Shown: positions 25,130-34,287 of the stretch, piece by piece
Layout: each line of letters opens with the position of its first letter
Position numbering within the stretch: the first letter of the stretch is position 1
Origin: an uncultured Thermomicrobiaceae bacterium
GTDB taxonomy: Bacteria; Chloroflexota; Chloroflexia; Thermomicrobiales; Thermomicrobiaceae
Assembly: GCA_938082375.1 (NCBI GenBank)
Contig: CALKCJ010000019.1
Span: forward strand, 51,867 to 115,866
Reading direction: 5' to 3'
Length of the DNA stretch: 64,000 nt
Program-made: the position numbers and the translations under genes
Notes under the pieces: model-generated
The model's input: the letters and a program-made list of their open reading frames with translations, nothing else
What the model was told of the DNA's origin: nothing
Databases searched by the model: none

Positions 25130-26359
25130 ATGGGTGTCCCGGTCGCTGCGAGAGTGACGCGCGCTGACGGATCGAGCCAGCGCTTCGAGGACGTGGCCGC
25201 GGCGCTGGCCCAGGTCGACGGCGGCCTGGTGGAGCTGCTCTACGACTATAGTCCGGCGCTCGTGCCCGGCTGCCCGCCCGACCAGGTCGGGATGTGGCGC
25301 TACCGCGACCTCTTGCCACTGGAGCCCGGGCCGATTGCCTATCCCCTGCCAGTCGGCGGCACGCCGCTGGTCGCGTCCCCAGGGCTGCGCCGGGCCAGCG
25401 GCTGTGCCCACCTCTGGGTCAAAGACGAGACCCGAGGGCCTACCGGCTCGAACAAGGACCGTGCGACCGCGCTCGTGCTCGAGCACGCGCTCCGCGGCGG
25501 GCACACGACAGTCAGTTGCGCCTCGACCGGCAATGTCGCTGCCTCACTGGCAGTAGGCGCGGCCGCGGTCGGCAAGCGGGCTGTCATTTTTGTGCCGGCT
25601 GAGGTGGACGACTCGAAGCTGGCGCTGATGCTCTTCGCCGGGGCGACGGTGATCAAAGTGCGCGAGGGATACGGGGCGGCTTTCCGACTCTCCCGCGAGG
25701 CGGCCCGTGCCTTCGGCTGGTGCGACCGTAACACGGGCGTCAACCCGCTGACGGTGGAGGCGAAGAAGACGGTCGCCTTCGAGGTCTGGGAGCAACTCGA
25801 CCGTCAGGTGCCCGATGTCGTCGTGGCACCGGTCGGCGACGGGCCGACACTGTGTGGACTAGCTAAGGGGTTCCGTGAGCTGGTCGCCTGCGGCGTGGCT
25901 GAGCGGATGCCGCGGCTGGTCGGCGTTCAGGCGGAGGGGTGCCAGCCGGTCAAGCGGGCCTGGGAGACGGGTGCCTCGCGCATCGAGCCTGTTCAGCCGG
26001 CGACCCTCGCCGACGGTATCGCGGTCGGTGACCCAGTCAGCGGAGTGCTGGCGCTGCGTGACGTGCGTGAGTCGGGCGGCGGCTTCGTCGCCGTCTCGGA
26101 CGCCGAGTTGCTCGAAGTGGTTCGGACGCTCGCGACGGCAGGCGGGTTGCTCGCTGAGCCCGCCGGGGCCGCCGCGTACGCCGGGCTGCTCAGGGCGCTG
26201 GAGTGCGGGCTGGTGGATCGGACGGAGCGCATCGTCATCCTGATGACCGGGACACTACTCAAGACACCACGTTTCCTGCGGCCCGAGGTACGGCCTCTCG
26301 AGGTCGAGGCCGATCTGAGCGCGCTCGCGCACGTGCTGGCTGAAAGCGAGGGGTGCTGA
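25130..26359 (+). CDS. Threonine synthase-like PLP enzyme
   Basis: 409 residues, fold type II. The PLP-binding Lys109 lies in PTGSNKDRAT, the glycine loop is APVGDGP, and a SCASTGNVAASLA phosphate-binding stretch is present. Sequence pattern fits threonine synthase (phosphohomoserine to threonine), but no hom or thrB gene is nearby. The gene ends a catabolic-looking operon 2 bp after the YgeY-like gene. In E. coli the YgeY neighbour is the PLP enzyme diaminopropionate ammonia-lyase, so a lyase acting on the released amino acid is an alternative. Confidence 0.78.
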   Translation: MGVPVAARVTRADGSSQRFEDVAAALAQVDGGLVELLYDYSPALVPGCPPDQVGMWRYRDLLPLEPGPIAYPLPVGGTPLVASPGLRRASGCAHLWVKDETRGPTGSNKDRATALVLEHALRGGHTTVSCASTGNVAASLAVGAAAVGKRAVIFVPAEVDDSKLALMLFAGATVIKVREGYGAAFRLSREAARAFGWCDRNTGVNPLTVEAKKTVAFEVWEQLDRQVPDVVVAPVGDGPTLCGLAKGFRELVACGVAERMPRLVGVQAEGCQPVKRAWETGASRIEPVQPATLADGIAVGDPVSGVLALRDVRESGGGFVAVSDAELLEVVRTLATAGGLLAEPAGAAAYAGLLRALECGLVDRTERIVILMTGTLLKTPRFLRPEVRPLEVEADLSALAHVLAESEGC

Positions 26360-26469
26360 GGCTCTTCACGAGTTCCTCCGAGCCAGATGGGCATGCGTAC
26401 GCCTTGCGCACCGGGCGGTGAGGGCGACATACTGGAAGGCTCGCGGTGGCCGATGAGGGAGGGGCTGTG

Positions 26470-27054
26470 ATGGGCGAATCGGCGCTTGCCAGCTTGCCCA
26501 ATTGGGAGCAAGTGGAGCTTCGCCTCCAGGGGGCGCGGCGGCAGGCCGAGCAGGTAGTGGCCGCACTTGTGGCGGGAGATCTTACCGGGCTGGAGTCGGC
26601 GCTCTGTGCGGCGATCGACCAGGCACTGAAGGCGGTGACCGCGGCGCTGTACGGGTTCAACGCGCTGCTGCCGAGCCCGCTGCCGGCGAGCCGGCTTAGC
26701 CGCCGCAACTTGCGTGACCGCTTCGCTGCAGTGCAGGCCACGAGCGTGGTACTGGAACTGCTCGACCGAGCGACTCGCCCTCACGAGGGCTGGCTCTGGT
26801 GGCTCGACCGCAAGGAGGCGGCCAGCGCCTTCGTCTCGTTGCTTCGACCACCAGAAGAGGCGGCTGACGCTCCAGCACTCTGGCGCGACCCTCTGGAACC
26901 AGCTCACGGAGTAGAGGTATTGTCACCTGACCGCTACGTCGCACAGGCGGTGGCGCAGGTCGAGCAACTCGTCGAGGAAGTGAGCCGGCTAGCGGCTGCG
27001 GATGTCGCGGCCTACCGGGAAGCGGCCCGCCGGCAGCCTGGTCGGCTGATCTGA
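26470..27054 (+). CDS. Hypothetical protein
   Basis: 194 residues, mostly alpha-helical, no signal or membrane helix. I recognise no family. A WLWWLDRKEAASAFVSLLRP segment is distinctive. The ATG at 26470 has GGGAGGGG; a GTG at 26446 also opens the frame. Codon use is like that of its neighbours. It lies 110 bp after the PLP enzyme and 222 bp before the flavoprotein, on the same strand. Confidence 0.65.
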   Translation: MGESALASLPNWEQVELRLQGARRQAEQVVAALVAGDLTGLESALCAAIDQALKAVTAALYGFNALLPSPLPASRLSRRNLRDRFAAVQATSVVLELLDRATRPHEGWLWWLDRKEAASAFVSLLRPPEEAADAPALWRDPLEPAHGVEVLSPDRYVAQAVAQVEQLVEEVSRLAAADVAAYREAARRQPGRLI

Positions 27055-27276
27055 GGATCGGCCCGAGTGCCCGCCGGATTCGGTGCCGTGTGCTGCCGCA
27101 GTGGAGAGGGGTTCGCGCCCTTCCGGTGGCTGCCGCGTCTCCACTGTTTACCGAACCTGCCGGAGCGGTGTGCTGCCCCGCCGCGGATGAACTGCAGCGG
27201 CCTTGCTTTGATCACATGGATCAGCGAGGATGCGCACGAGCGGGCCATGAGGCAGGAGAGGGCGAGGGGCACCGAT

Positions 27277-28836
27277 ATGGAACGCTACGATGTCGTCGTG
27301 ATCGGTTCTGGTCACAACGGGCTGATCGCTGCTGGCTATCTGGCGAAGGCCGGTAAACGCGTGCTCGTCTTAGAGCGGCGCCCGCTCATCGGCGGGGCGA
27401 CGGTCACTGAGGAGCACTTTCCTGGCTACCGGCTGTCCACCTGCTCCTATGTCTGTAGCCTGCTACTGCCGGAGGTCGTGCGGGATCTGGAGATGACGAA
27501 ATACGGCTACGACGTTCGTCCGTTCGACCCGCAGTACTTTGTGCCCTTCCCCGATGGCCGGTATTTGATGACCTTCCTCGACGAGCGCAAGACGAAGGAG
27601 CAGCTCGCCAAGTTTTCCAAGCGCGACGCCGAGCGCTGGGATGACTATTGGGCGATGTGGAACCGGCTCATCGCTCGCGTCCGCCCATTGTTGCTCCAGC
27701 CGGCACCCTCGATGGAGGAGCTGGCACGTCGCTTCGAAGGGGCCGAGGGGCTGGAGGATCTGCGGACGCTGCTGATGAAGAGCATCGCCGAGGTGCTCGA
27801 CCTGTTCTTCGAGAGTGAAGAGATCAAGGCACCGCTCTGCACTGGCGGCGTGATCGGCGTCAACCTGGGGCCGAGGTCTCCCGGCTCAGCGTACGTCAAG
27901 TTCCACCACCTGCTTGGAAACCTGAACGGCCACCAGGGAGCATGGGGGTACGTCCGCGGCGGGATGGGCAGCATCGCGGAGGCGCTCGGTGGCTTCTGCC
28001 GCGACTACGGGGTCGAGATCCTCACGGATGCGGAAGTCGCTGAGGTCGAAGTGCAAAACGGGATCGCGCGCGGGGTGCGGCTCGTCGATGGCCGGCGTTA
28101 TGCCGCCGACGCGATCCTCTCGAACGCTGACCCCCAGCGCACGTATCTGCACCTGGTCGATCGTCGCCACCTGCCGGGAGAATTCGTCCAGGCCGTGGAA
28201 CGGATCCGGAGCAAGGGCTCGGTGGTCAAGGTGTTGCTAGCGCTCGGCGAGCTGCCGAACTTTACCTGCCTCCCGGGAACTGAGGTTGGCCCCCAGCACA
28301 CTGGTGGCATCGTCATCAACCCCTCGGTCGACTACCTCGAACGTGCCTGGGAGGACTGTAAGCGCGGTCGGCCTAGCGCTCGTCCATTCATGGACTGCTA
28401 TATCCAGACAGCGACGGAGGACGGCCTCGCGCCGCCAGGCAAGCATACGCTCTCACTCTATGTCCAATACGCGCCGTACGACCTGGCCGAGGGCACCTGG
28501 GAGGAGCGCAAGGACGAGATCGGGCGAAACATCATCGACACCTTCGCCGAGTACGCGCCCAACATCTGGAACGCGATCGAGCATATGGCCGTGCTCGGCC
28601 CCCGCGATATCGAGGAGGTGATCGGTATCACCGGCGGGAATATCTTTCACGGCGAGATCACACCGGATCAGATGTTCGCCTTCCGTCCGGTACCGGGCTG
28701 GTCGGGCTACGAGTCACCGGTCGAGCGCCTCTACCTATGCGGTTCGGGGGCCTGGCCTGGTGGCGCCGTCTTTGGCGCACCAGGACGCAACTGTGCCCTC
28801 CAAGTGCTGGCTGACCTGGAGCGCCGGACAGTCTAA
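27277..28836 (+). CDS. Phytoene-desaturase-like FAD oxidoreductase
   Basis: 519 residues. The N-terminal Rossmann FAD motif is VVIGSGHNGLIAAGYLAKAG, followed by a conserved GG repeat (LIGGATVTEEH). The C-terminal FAD segment is YLCGSGAWPGGAVFGAPG. This matches the large phytoene dehydrogenase-related amine-oxidase-type family (PYROXD2-like) rather than a proven carotenoid enzyme. No crt genes are nearby, so a carotenoid role is not supported by context. The ATG at 27277 follows GAGGGGC; the frame upstream to 27067 lacks coding character. Confidence 0.82.
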   Translation: MERYDVVVIGSGHNGLIAAGYLAKAGKRVLVLERRPLIGGATVTEEHFPGYRLSTCSYVCSLLLPEVVRDLEMTKYGYDVRPFDPQYFVPFPDGRYLMTFLDERKTKEQLAKFSKRDAERWDDYWAMWNRLIARVRPLLLQPAPSMEELARRFEGAEGLEDLRTLLMKSIAEVLDLFFESEEIKAPLCTGGVIGVNLGPRSPGSAYVKFHHLLGNLNGHQGAWGYVRGGMGSIAEALGGFCRDYGVEILTDAEVAEVEVQNGIARGVRLVDGRRYAADAILSNADPQRTYLHLVDRRHLPGEFVQAVERIRSKGSVVKVLLALGELPNFTCLPGTEVGPQHTGGIVINPSVDYLERAWEDCKRGRPSARPFMDCYIQTATEDGLAPPGKHTLSLYVQYAPYDLAEGTWEERKDEIGRNIIDTFAEYAPNIWNAIEHMAVLGPRDIEEVIGITGGNIFHGEITPDQMFAFRPVPGWSGYESPVERLYLCGSGAWPGGAVFGAPGRNCALQVLADLERRTV

Positions 28837-28911
28837 GCTGCTGGTCACTCTGGCGACCTGGCGCCTGTCGGGCGGCACGACGCGCTGCCAGTGACGGTGG
28901 ATGCGGTCACC

Positions 28912-29874
28912 TCAGTCCGCGAAAGCAGGTAACACCTGCGTCGCGATCAAGCCGAGCGTTTCCACGTCTTCCAGATCGAAGGTCTGGAGCATCAGCCGGT
29001 CAACGCCCAGCGCAGCACGCGTCCGTACCTGCTCGATGACTTCGCCCGGTGTGCCCACCAGCCAGCCGCGCTCCCGCAACCGGGCAATCACCTCATCGGG
29101 CGACAGTCCGTGGAGCGAAACCAGGATCCGCCGGAGCCTTGCCGCGCGTTCGCGCAGCTCGCGCTCGTCGCGGCCGATCAAGTGCCCCACCATCCAGGAG
29201 CGCTCGATCTGCCGGGGGTCGCGGCTGAGCTCCAGGCAGTGACGCTCCAGCGCGGCGCGCTTGGCCGCGTACCCATCGGGGTGAAGGCTGACAGCGTTCC
29301 AGTCGCTCGCGTGCTTCGCGGCGATACGGAGCAGCCGCTTTTCGCCCCCGCCGCCGATAACCAGCGGCACGCCTTCTGGTCGGAGCGGCGTTGGCCGCAT
29401 CTGGGCCTCTTCCAGCCGGTAGAACCGGCCACTGAAGCTGACCGGCTCGCCCGTCCAAAGCAGCTTAATGACCGTGATCGCCTCTTCTAACCGATCCATG
29501 CGCTCGCTGACCACTGGCAGGGGAAAGCCAAAGGCGCGGTGCTCTCGCTCGTTCCAGCCCGCGCCTAAGCCGAGCCGGTAGCGTCCACTTGAGAGCCGGT
29601 CGAGCGCGACGGCGTTCTGTGCCAGCTCGACTGGGTGTCTGAAGGTCACTGGCGAAACGAGCTGACCGAAGACGAGACGGGTACTACGCAGCGCCACCGA
29701 GGTGAGAGAGGGCCAGAGGGCCAGCGTTTCCCGCTCCGCGACCCCCATGACTGACGTAAGGTGATCTGAGCGCCACAGCGATTCGAACCCGAGCGTCTCG
29801 CACAGGTCGATCAACTGAAGCCAGCGTTCCCAAGTAACGTTCTCCTGGGCTTCGATCATGATCCCGAACTTCAT
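28912..29874 (-). CDS. LLM-class (F420-type) flavin-dependent oxidoreductase
   Basis: 320-residue TIM-barrel protein of the luciferase-like monooxygenase family. Typical segments are the N-terminal MKFGIMIEAQ strand, ESLWRSDHL, GRYRLGLGAGWNEREHRAFG and the VPLVIGGGGEKRLLRIAAKHASDWN phosphate-binding region. Members use FMN or coenzyme F420; the sequence suggests the F420 branch. Substrate unknown. Single gene, convergent with the flavoprotein gene. Confidence 0.85.
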   Translation of the reverse strand: MKFGIMIEAQENVTWERWLQLIDLCETLGFESLWRSDHLTSVMGVAERETLALWPSLTSVALRSTRLVFGQLVSPVTFRHPVELAQNAVALDRLSSGRYRLGLGAGWNEREHRAFGFPLPVVSERMDRLEEAITVIKLLWTGEPVSFSGRFYRLEEAQMRPTPLRPEGVPLVIGGGGEKRLLRIAAKHASDWNAVSLHPDGYAAKRAALERHCLELSRDPRQIERSWMVGHLIGRDERELRERAARLRRILVSLHGLSPDEVIARLRERGWLVGTPGEVIEQVRTRAALGVDRLMLQTFDLEDVETLGLIATQVLPAFAD

Positions 29875-29968
29875 GATGGATCCCCCATTCGATGCGAAGA
29901 ATGCCCCAGATTATCGACGATAGCGTTGCCGTGTGGAAGCCCGGTCGCCTGCTCTCAGGCACCAGCGC

Positions 29969-30472
29969 CTAGCTGGCGCGCGGGGCGGCGTCCGGCCCGG
30001 CGTCGCTGGCGATATCGGCGACGATAGCGCCGGTGAGCCGCACGATCTCCTCAGGGCTGATGCGTAGCAGCATGTCGCTCTCCCCGCCCCCACCGTAAAC
30101 GACCGGTGCCTGAAGAACCGCGCGATCCACGACGACCGTGAGCGGAGTCAGGTGACCGACCGGCGGGGTCGCGCCCGGAGGGTACCCGGTGAGGTCGATG
30201 ACGACCTCGGGTGGAGCGAGCTGCGGCTGCCGCAGCCCGGTGGCCTGAGAGAGCTTGCGTCGATCGACCCGGGAGACGCCACAGGTGACCACCAGGACGG
30301 CGCGGCCGTCCTTACCTTGGAAGAGGAGCGACTTCACGATCTGAGCCGGAGGCACGCCGAGCGCGGCTGCGGCCTCGGCCACGGTGGCGGTCGACTTCCC
30401 AGGACGGAGGATCTGGGCATCGACGCCGTGCCGCTGCAGATAGTCCTGTAGACGCTCTCGGCCCCTCGACAT
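29969..30472 (-). CDS. ybaK: YbaK/EbsC-family aminoacyl-tRNA deacylase
   Basis: 167 residues. The family edits mischarged tRNA, for example Cys-tRNA(Pro), in the cytoplasm. The conserved KSLLFQGKDGRAVLVVTCG and GYPPGATPPVGH segments match the YbaK/PrdX fold. GTG (30475) and ATG (30472) are adjacent start candidates; I use the ATG. Confidence 0.82.
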   Translation of the reverse strand: MSRGRERLQDYLQRHGVDAQILRPGKSTATVAEAAAALGVPPAQIVKSLLFQGKDGRAVLVVTCGVSRVDRRKLSQATGLRQPQLAPPEVVIDLTGYPPGATPPVGHLTPLTVVVDRAVLQAPVVYGGGGESDMLLRISPEEIVRLTGAIVADIASDAGPDAAPRAS

Positions 30473-30508
30473 CACCCTCGCACCCGATCCCTCTCCGATA
30501 AGACGATT

Positions 30509-30532
30509 GGGGGCATGTCCAGCAATGCCCCC
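30509..30532 (-). terminator. Terminator after greA
   Basis: Perfect 8-bp stem GGGGGCAT / ATGCCCCC with an 8-base loop, 32 bp beyond the greA stop. On the minus strand it is followed by AATCGTCTTATC, only weakly T-rich. Confidence 0.6.
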
Positions 30533-30564
30533 GTATGCAGGCTGCGCGATGGCCCGGCGACCGG

Positions 30565-31038
30565 TTACTCGATGCGCAAGATGCGCGCCGTCATCTTCGC
30601 TGCGGGCGTCTCGATGGTCACCTCGTCGCCCACACGATGACCAAGGAGCGCACGGCCGACTGGTGACTCGTTGGAGATACGCCCGGCTGCTGGCTTCGCT
30701 TCGACCGCGCCCACGATAGTGTACGTCTCCTCCTCACCGTCCAGCTCGATCGTTACCGTCGAGCCGATGCGCACGACTGAGCGATCGGCATCAGGGCCGG
30801 CATCCTGGATCAGTTCGACGCGCTTCAAGATCTCTTCGATCTCCCGGATCCGGCCCTCGATGAAGCCCTGGTCGTGCTTGGCGGCGTCATAGGCGGCATT
30901 CTCGCGGATGTCCCCATGCTCGCGCGCCTCCTGGATGATGCGAGCGATCTCCGGCCGCCGCCGGTTGACCAGGTCGTCATACTCACGGCGCAGGGCCTCG
31001 AGACCTTCCGCGGTAATCGGGATCCGTTCTCGTGCCAT
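30565..31038 (-). CDS. greA: Transcription elongation factor GreA
   Basis: Rescues backtracked RNA polymerase by stimulating transcript cleavage. 157 residues, the normal length (158). The N-terminal coiled coil carries the acidic tip in HGDIRENAAYDAAKHDQGF, with the Asp and Glu that hold Mg in the polymerase channel. The C-terminal FKBP-like domain has the ISNESPVGRALLGHRVGDEVTI strand set. The ATG at 31038 encodes the standard MARERIPIT start; the open frame upstream is not conserved. Confidence 0.93.
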   Translation of the reverse strand: MARERIPITAEGLEALRREYDDLVNRRRPEIARIIQEAREHGDIRENAAYDAAKHDQGFIEGRIREIEEILKRVELIQDAGPDADRSVVRIGSTVTIELDGEEETYTIVGAVEAKPAAGRISNESPVGRALLGHRVGDEVTIETPAAKMTARILRIE

Positions 31039-31313
31039 AGGCCTGTCGCTATCCCTCCTCGGTGTAGCCGTGGTGGAAAACCACGCAAGCGATACCCATA
31101 CTTGAAAGCGACCATAGATGGTACAGAGGAGCGCGCCCGGTTGCCAAGTTCGGCGTAGCCAGGCAACTCGGTGCGTCGGTGTGCCGGCCACCAGCGTGCC
31201 GCACCTGCCGCTCTCGCAGCGACCGCCGTCGGGCTGGCGGCAGACGAGAACGGTGCCTCCAGGTAGTCTGCGAAGGCGCCGGCGAGCCTGGTCTGATTCT
31301 AATCGGTTTTCTC

Positions 31314-31342
31314 TTGCCGCCTGTGGGCACGGTGCGTAGAAT
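31314..31342 (+). promoter_or_regulatory. Promoter of the hem operon
   Basis: TTGCCG (31314-31319), 17 bp, TAGAAT (31337-31342), about 143 bp before hemC. This lies in the 446-bp gap 31039-31484, which otherwise holds the hemC leader with the hairpin at 31402, a CAAGTTT-AGA-CAAGTTT direct repeat (31365-31381) and the greA upstream region. Confidence 0.6.
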
Positions 31343-31401
31343 CACCGCGACACGTGTTGGTGATCAAGTTTAGACAAGTTTGGAAGTATTTGAGAACGAA
31401 T

Positions 31402-31429
31402 CGGTGGCGCGCAGGTGTGAGCGCCACCG
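31402..31429 (+). promoter_or_regulatory. Leader hairpin upstream of hemC
   Basis: Perfect 9-bp inverted repeat CGGTGGCGC / GCGCCACCG with a 10-base loop, inside the predicted hem leader. A smaller CCGG-CCTTT-CCGG hairpin follows directly. It could be an attenuator or mRNA stabiliser; no known riboswitch consensus is evident. Confidence 0.45.
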
Positions 31430-31484
31430 GCCTTTCCGGCGGAGCGGATCACTCTAAGCTGATGCGGAGGGGGATCGCCTGAAA

Positions 31485-32423
31485 GTGGGTGCCAGGATGA
31501 GAAGCCGGCTTCCACCATTCCGTGTCGGCACGCGCGGCAGCCGGCTCGCCCGGGCGCAGACTGAGCTGGCGCTCGCTGCTCTGAAACGAGTGTCTCCCGA
31601 TACGGCTCTCGAGACCGTCGTCATCACCCCGGCCGGCGACCGGGATAAGACGACTCCGCTCTCGATCCTCGGCGGCCAGGGCGTCTTCTCGCAGGAGCTG
31701 CACGAGGCCCTCCTCGAGGGCCGCGTGGATCTCGCCGTCCATAGCGTCAAGGACCTGCCGTCGGAGCTGCCGGAGGGCATTGTGCTCGCCGCCATTGTGG
31801 CCCGCTCCGATCCCCGCGACGCGCTGGTCAGCCGTGCCGGCTTTCGGCTCGCTGAGCTGCCCTCAGGCGCTCGGGTCGGCACCAGCTCGCGCCGGCGCCA
31901 GGCCCTGCTGCGGCGTGCCCGTCCTGACCTGGTGGTCGCCGATGTCCGGGGCAACGTCGATACTCGGCTCCGCAAGCTGGACAGCGGTGAGGTCGATGCG
32001 GTCGTCCTCGCAGCCACTGGACTCCATCGGCTGGGCTGGGAGAGCCGTGTGGCCGAGTACCTATCGCCCGATATCTTCGTCCCGGCACCGGGCCAGGGGG
32101 CGCTCGGCATCACCTGCCGGGCTGACGACGAGGAGCTGCGCACCCTTCTGGAGCAGGCACACGACCCTGTCGCGGGACGTGCGGTCGAGGTCGAGCGGGC
32201 GTTCTTGCGTGCAATCGGTGGCGGGTGCCAGGCGCCGATCGGCGCCTACGCGACGGTCGACCGTGGGCACGTCACGCTGCGGGCGCTGCTTGGGGATTCT
32301 GCTCTGAAACGACTGGAATGGCGACAGCTAACGGTTCCGGATGAGCAGGCGCTGGCGGCGGCTCGGGCACTGGCCGCCGAGCTCAAGGCAGCGCTGGGCA
32401 TCGGTGAGGCGGTGCGGTCGTGA
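31485..32423 (+). CDS. hemC: Hydroxymethylbilane synthase (porphobilinogen deaminase)
   Basis: Polymerises four porphobilinogens to hydroxymethylbilane. 312 residues. Cys248 in GGGCQAPIGAY carries the dipyrromethane cofactor. RVGTRGSRLARAQ, HSVKDLPSEL and GTSSRRRQALL (cofactor-binding Arg residues) are present. I use the GTG at 31485, spaced from GGAGGGGG; the ATG at 31497 is possible. It overlaps hemD as GTGA. First gene of hemC-D-B-L-A. Confidence 0.94.
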   Translation: MGARMRSRLPPFRVGTRGSRLARAQTELALAALKRVSPDTALETVVITPAGDRDKTTPLSILGGQGVFSQELHEALLEGRVDLAVHSVKDLPSELPEGIVLAAIVARSDPRDALVSRAGFRLAELPSGARVGTSSRRRQALLRRARPDLVVADVRGNVDTRLRKLDSGEVDAVVLAATGLHRLGWESRVAEYLSPDIFVPAPGQGALGITCRADDEELRTLLEQAHDPVAGRAVEVERAFLRAIGGGCQAPIGAYATVDRGHVTLRALLGDSALKRLEWRQLTVPDEQALAAARALAAELKAALGIGEAVRS

Positions 32424-33235
32424 CGCGTCGTTGTGACCCGATCGAGTGCGCTGGCAGCGCCCGGCCGCTGGCCGGCAGGCGAGTGCTGGTGACTCGCGCC
32501 CGGGCCCAGGCTGAGGAACTGGTGACGCGACTGCGCGCTCTGGGCGCCGAACCAGTGCTCTGCCCGGTCATCGAGATCGCTCCGCCGGAGGATACCGGCC
32601 CGCTCGACCGCGCCATCCGAGCCCTCGAGCAGTACCACTGGCTCGTCTTTACCAGCGTTAACGGCGTCGAGGCGTTCTTTCGCCGGCTCCGCGATCTGGG
32701 CCGTGAGCCGGCGGCGCTCGGCGGACTCTGCATCGCCGCCATTGGCCCGGCCACGGCCGCGCGGCTCAGCGAGTACGGCGTTTCGCGGAGCCTGGTTCCC
32801 ACCGAGTTCGTTGCCGAGGCAGTGGCTGCCGCACTAGTCGAGGCCGGCATCGCCGGCCGGCGCGTGCTGCTGCCGCGTGCCAGCGAGGCACGAGCGGTTT
32901 TACCAGACACCTTGCGTGCGGCTGGGGCCATGGTGGACGTGGTACCAGCGTACCGGACGGTGCTCGTGGAGCCGCCGCGGGAAGCGCTCGAGCGGCTGCG
33001 GGCCGGTGAGATCGATGTCGTGTTGCTGACGAGCGGCTCGACAGCCCGTGCCCTGGCCGCAGCGCTCCGCCGTGATCTCAGCCTTCTAGAGCGCCCGCTC
33101 GTGGCCTGTATCGGGCCGGTCACCGCGGCTGCCGCTCGCGAGGTGGGAATCCGGGTCGACCTGGTCGCGGACGAGTACTCGATTCCCGGATTACTACGGA
33201 CGGTCGTCGAGGCCCTGGAGGAGAGGATGCGATGA
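32420..33235 (+). CDS. hemD: Uroporphyrinogen-III synthase
   Basis: Cyclises hydroxymethylbilane with inversion of ring D. 271 residues; sequence is weakly conserved in this family. [20 protein letters not shown] at the start, [11 protein letters not shown], a central IGPATA and [14 protein letters not shown] support the call, as does position between hemC and hemB. The GTG start at 32420 overlaps the hemC stop, and the end overlaps the hemB ATG. Confidence 0.9.
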   Translation: MTRRCDPIECAGSARPLAGRRVLVTRARAQAEELVTRLRALGAEPVLCPVIEIAPPEDTGPLDRAIRALEQYHWLVFTSVNGVEAFFRRLRDLGREPAALGGLCIAAIGPATAARLSEYGVSRSLVPTEFVAEAVAAALVEAGIAGRRVLLPRASEARAVLPDTLRAAGAMVDVVPAYRTVLVEPPREALERLRAGEIDVVLLTSGSTARALAAALRRDLSLLERPLVACIGPVTAAAAREVGIRVDLVADEYSIPGLLRTVVEALEERMR

Positions 33236-34257
33236 ACCCAGCAGAGCTGAGCTTCCGACGCTTCCGCCGCCTGCGCCGAACCGAAGGACTGCGCCGGCTG
33301 GTTCGGGAGACCCGGCTCTCGGCCGATGTGCTGATCTATCCCCTGTTCATCACCCACGGCACCGCAGTGCGCCGGGAAGTGCCGTCGATGCCCGGCGTCT
33401 CTCAGCTCAGTATCGACCAGCTTCCGGCCGAGATCGAGGAGCTGAGTATCCTCGGGATCGGCGCGGTGCTCGTGTTCGGTATTCCGGAGTACAAGGACGA
33501 GCTGGCTTCTGGAGCCTACGACGAGCGGGGGGTCGTACAGGAGGCCGTCCGGGCGATCAAGCGCGTCGACCCGTCAATGGTCGTCGTCACCGATGTCTGC
33601 AACTGCGAGTACACCTCGCACGGCCACTGCGGGGTGCTCGTTGAGGACCAGATCGCCAACGACCCGACGCTGGAGCTGCTGGCCCGCACGGCGGTCTCGC
33701 ACGCGGCGGCCGGCGCTGACGTGGTGGCGCCCTCCGACATGATGGACGGCAGGGTAGTGGCGATCCGTCGGGCACTTGATGAGGCGGGCTTCACCGAGAC
33801 GCCGATCCTCTCCTACGCGGCCAAGTTCGCCTCGGCCTTCTACGGGCCCTTTCGCGATGCCGCCGAGTCGGCCCCGGCCTTCGGCGACCGTCGCTCGCAC
33901 CAGATGGACCCCGCTAACCGTCGTGAGGCGCTACGCGAAATCGAGGCCGACCTGGAAGAGGGGGCGGATGCCATCATCGTCAAGCCGGCGCTGGCCTACC
34001 TGGACGTCGTGGCCTGGGCACGCCAGCGCTTCGATGTACCGATCGCGGCCTACAACGTGAGCGGCGAGTATGCCATGGTCAAGGCGGCGGCTCGCAACGG
34101 CTGGATCGATGAGCGCCGCGTGGTGCTCGAGGTCTTGACCGGCATCCTGCGAGCTGGCGCCAACATGGTCATCACCTACCACGCCAAGGACGTGGCGCGC
34201 TGGCTTCGCGAGGGGGCCGGTGCCGAAGCGACAGCAGTACTTGCCGCGGAGCGTTGA
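33232..34257 (+). CDS. hemB: Delta-aminolevulinic acid dehydratase (porphobilinogen synthase)
   Basis: Condenses two 5-aminolevulinates to porphobilinogen. 341 residues. The zinc-type triple-Cys site is visible ([12 protein letters not shown]), so the enzyme is probably Zn-dependent rather than Mg-only. Catalytic lysines are in [17 protein letters not shown] and [11 protein letters not shown]. Overlaps hemD by 4 bp. Confidence 0.95.
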   Translation: MNPAELSFRRFRRLRRTEGLRRLVRETRLSADVLIYPLFITHGTAVRREVPSMPGVSQLSIDQLPAEIEELSILGIGAVLVFGIPEYKDELASGAYDERGVVQEAVRAIKRVDPSMVVVTDVCNCEYTSHGHCGVLVEDQIANDPTLELLARTAVSHAAAGADVVAPSDMMDGRVVAIRRALDEAGFTETPILSYAAKFASAFYGPFRDAAESAPAFGDRRSHQMDPANRREALREIEADLEEGADAIIVKPALAYLDVVAWARQRFDVPIAAYNVSGEYAMVKAAARNGWIDERRVVLEVLTGILRAGANMVITYHAKDVARWLREGAGAEATAVLAAER

Positions 34258-34287
34258 GGGACAGGAACCATCGAGAGGAGGCGACGG

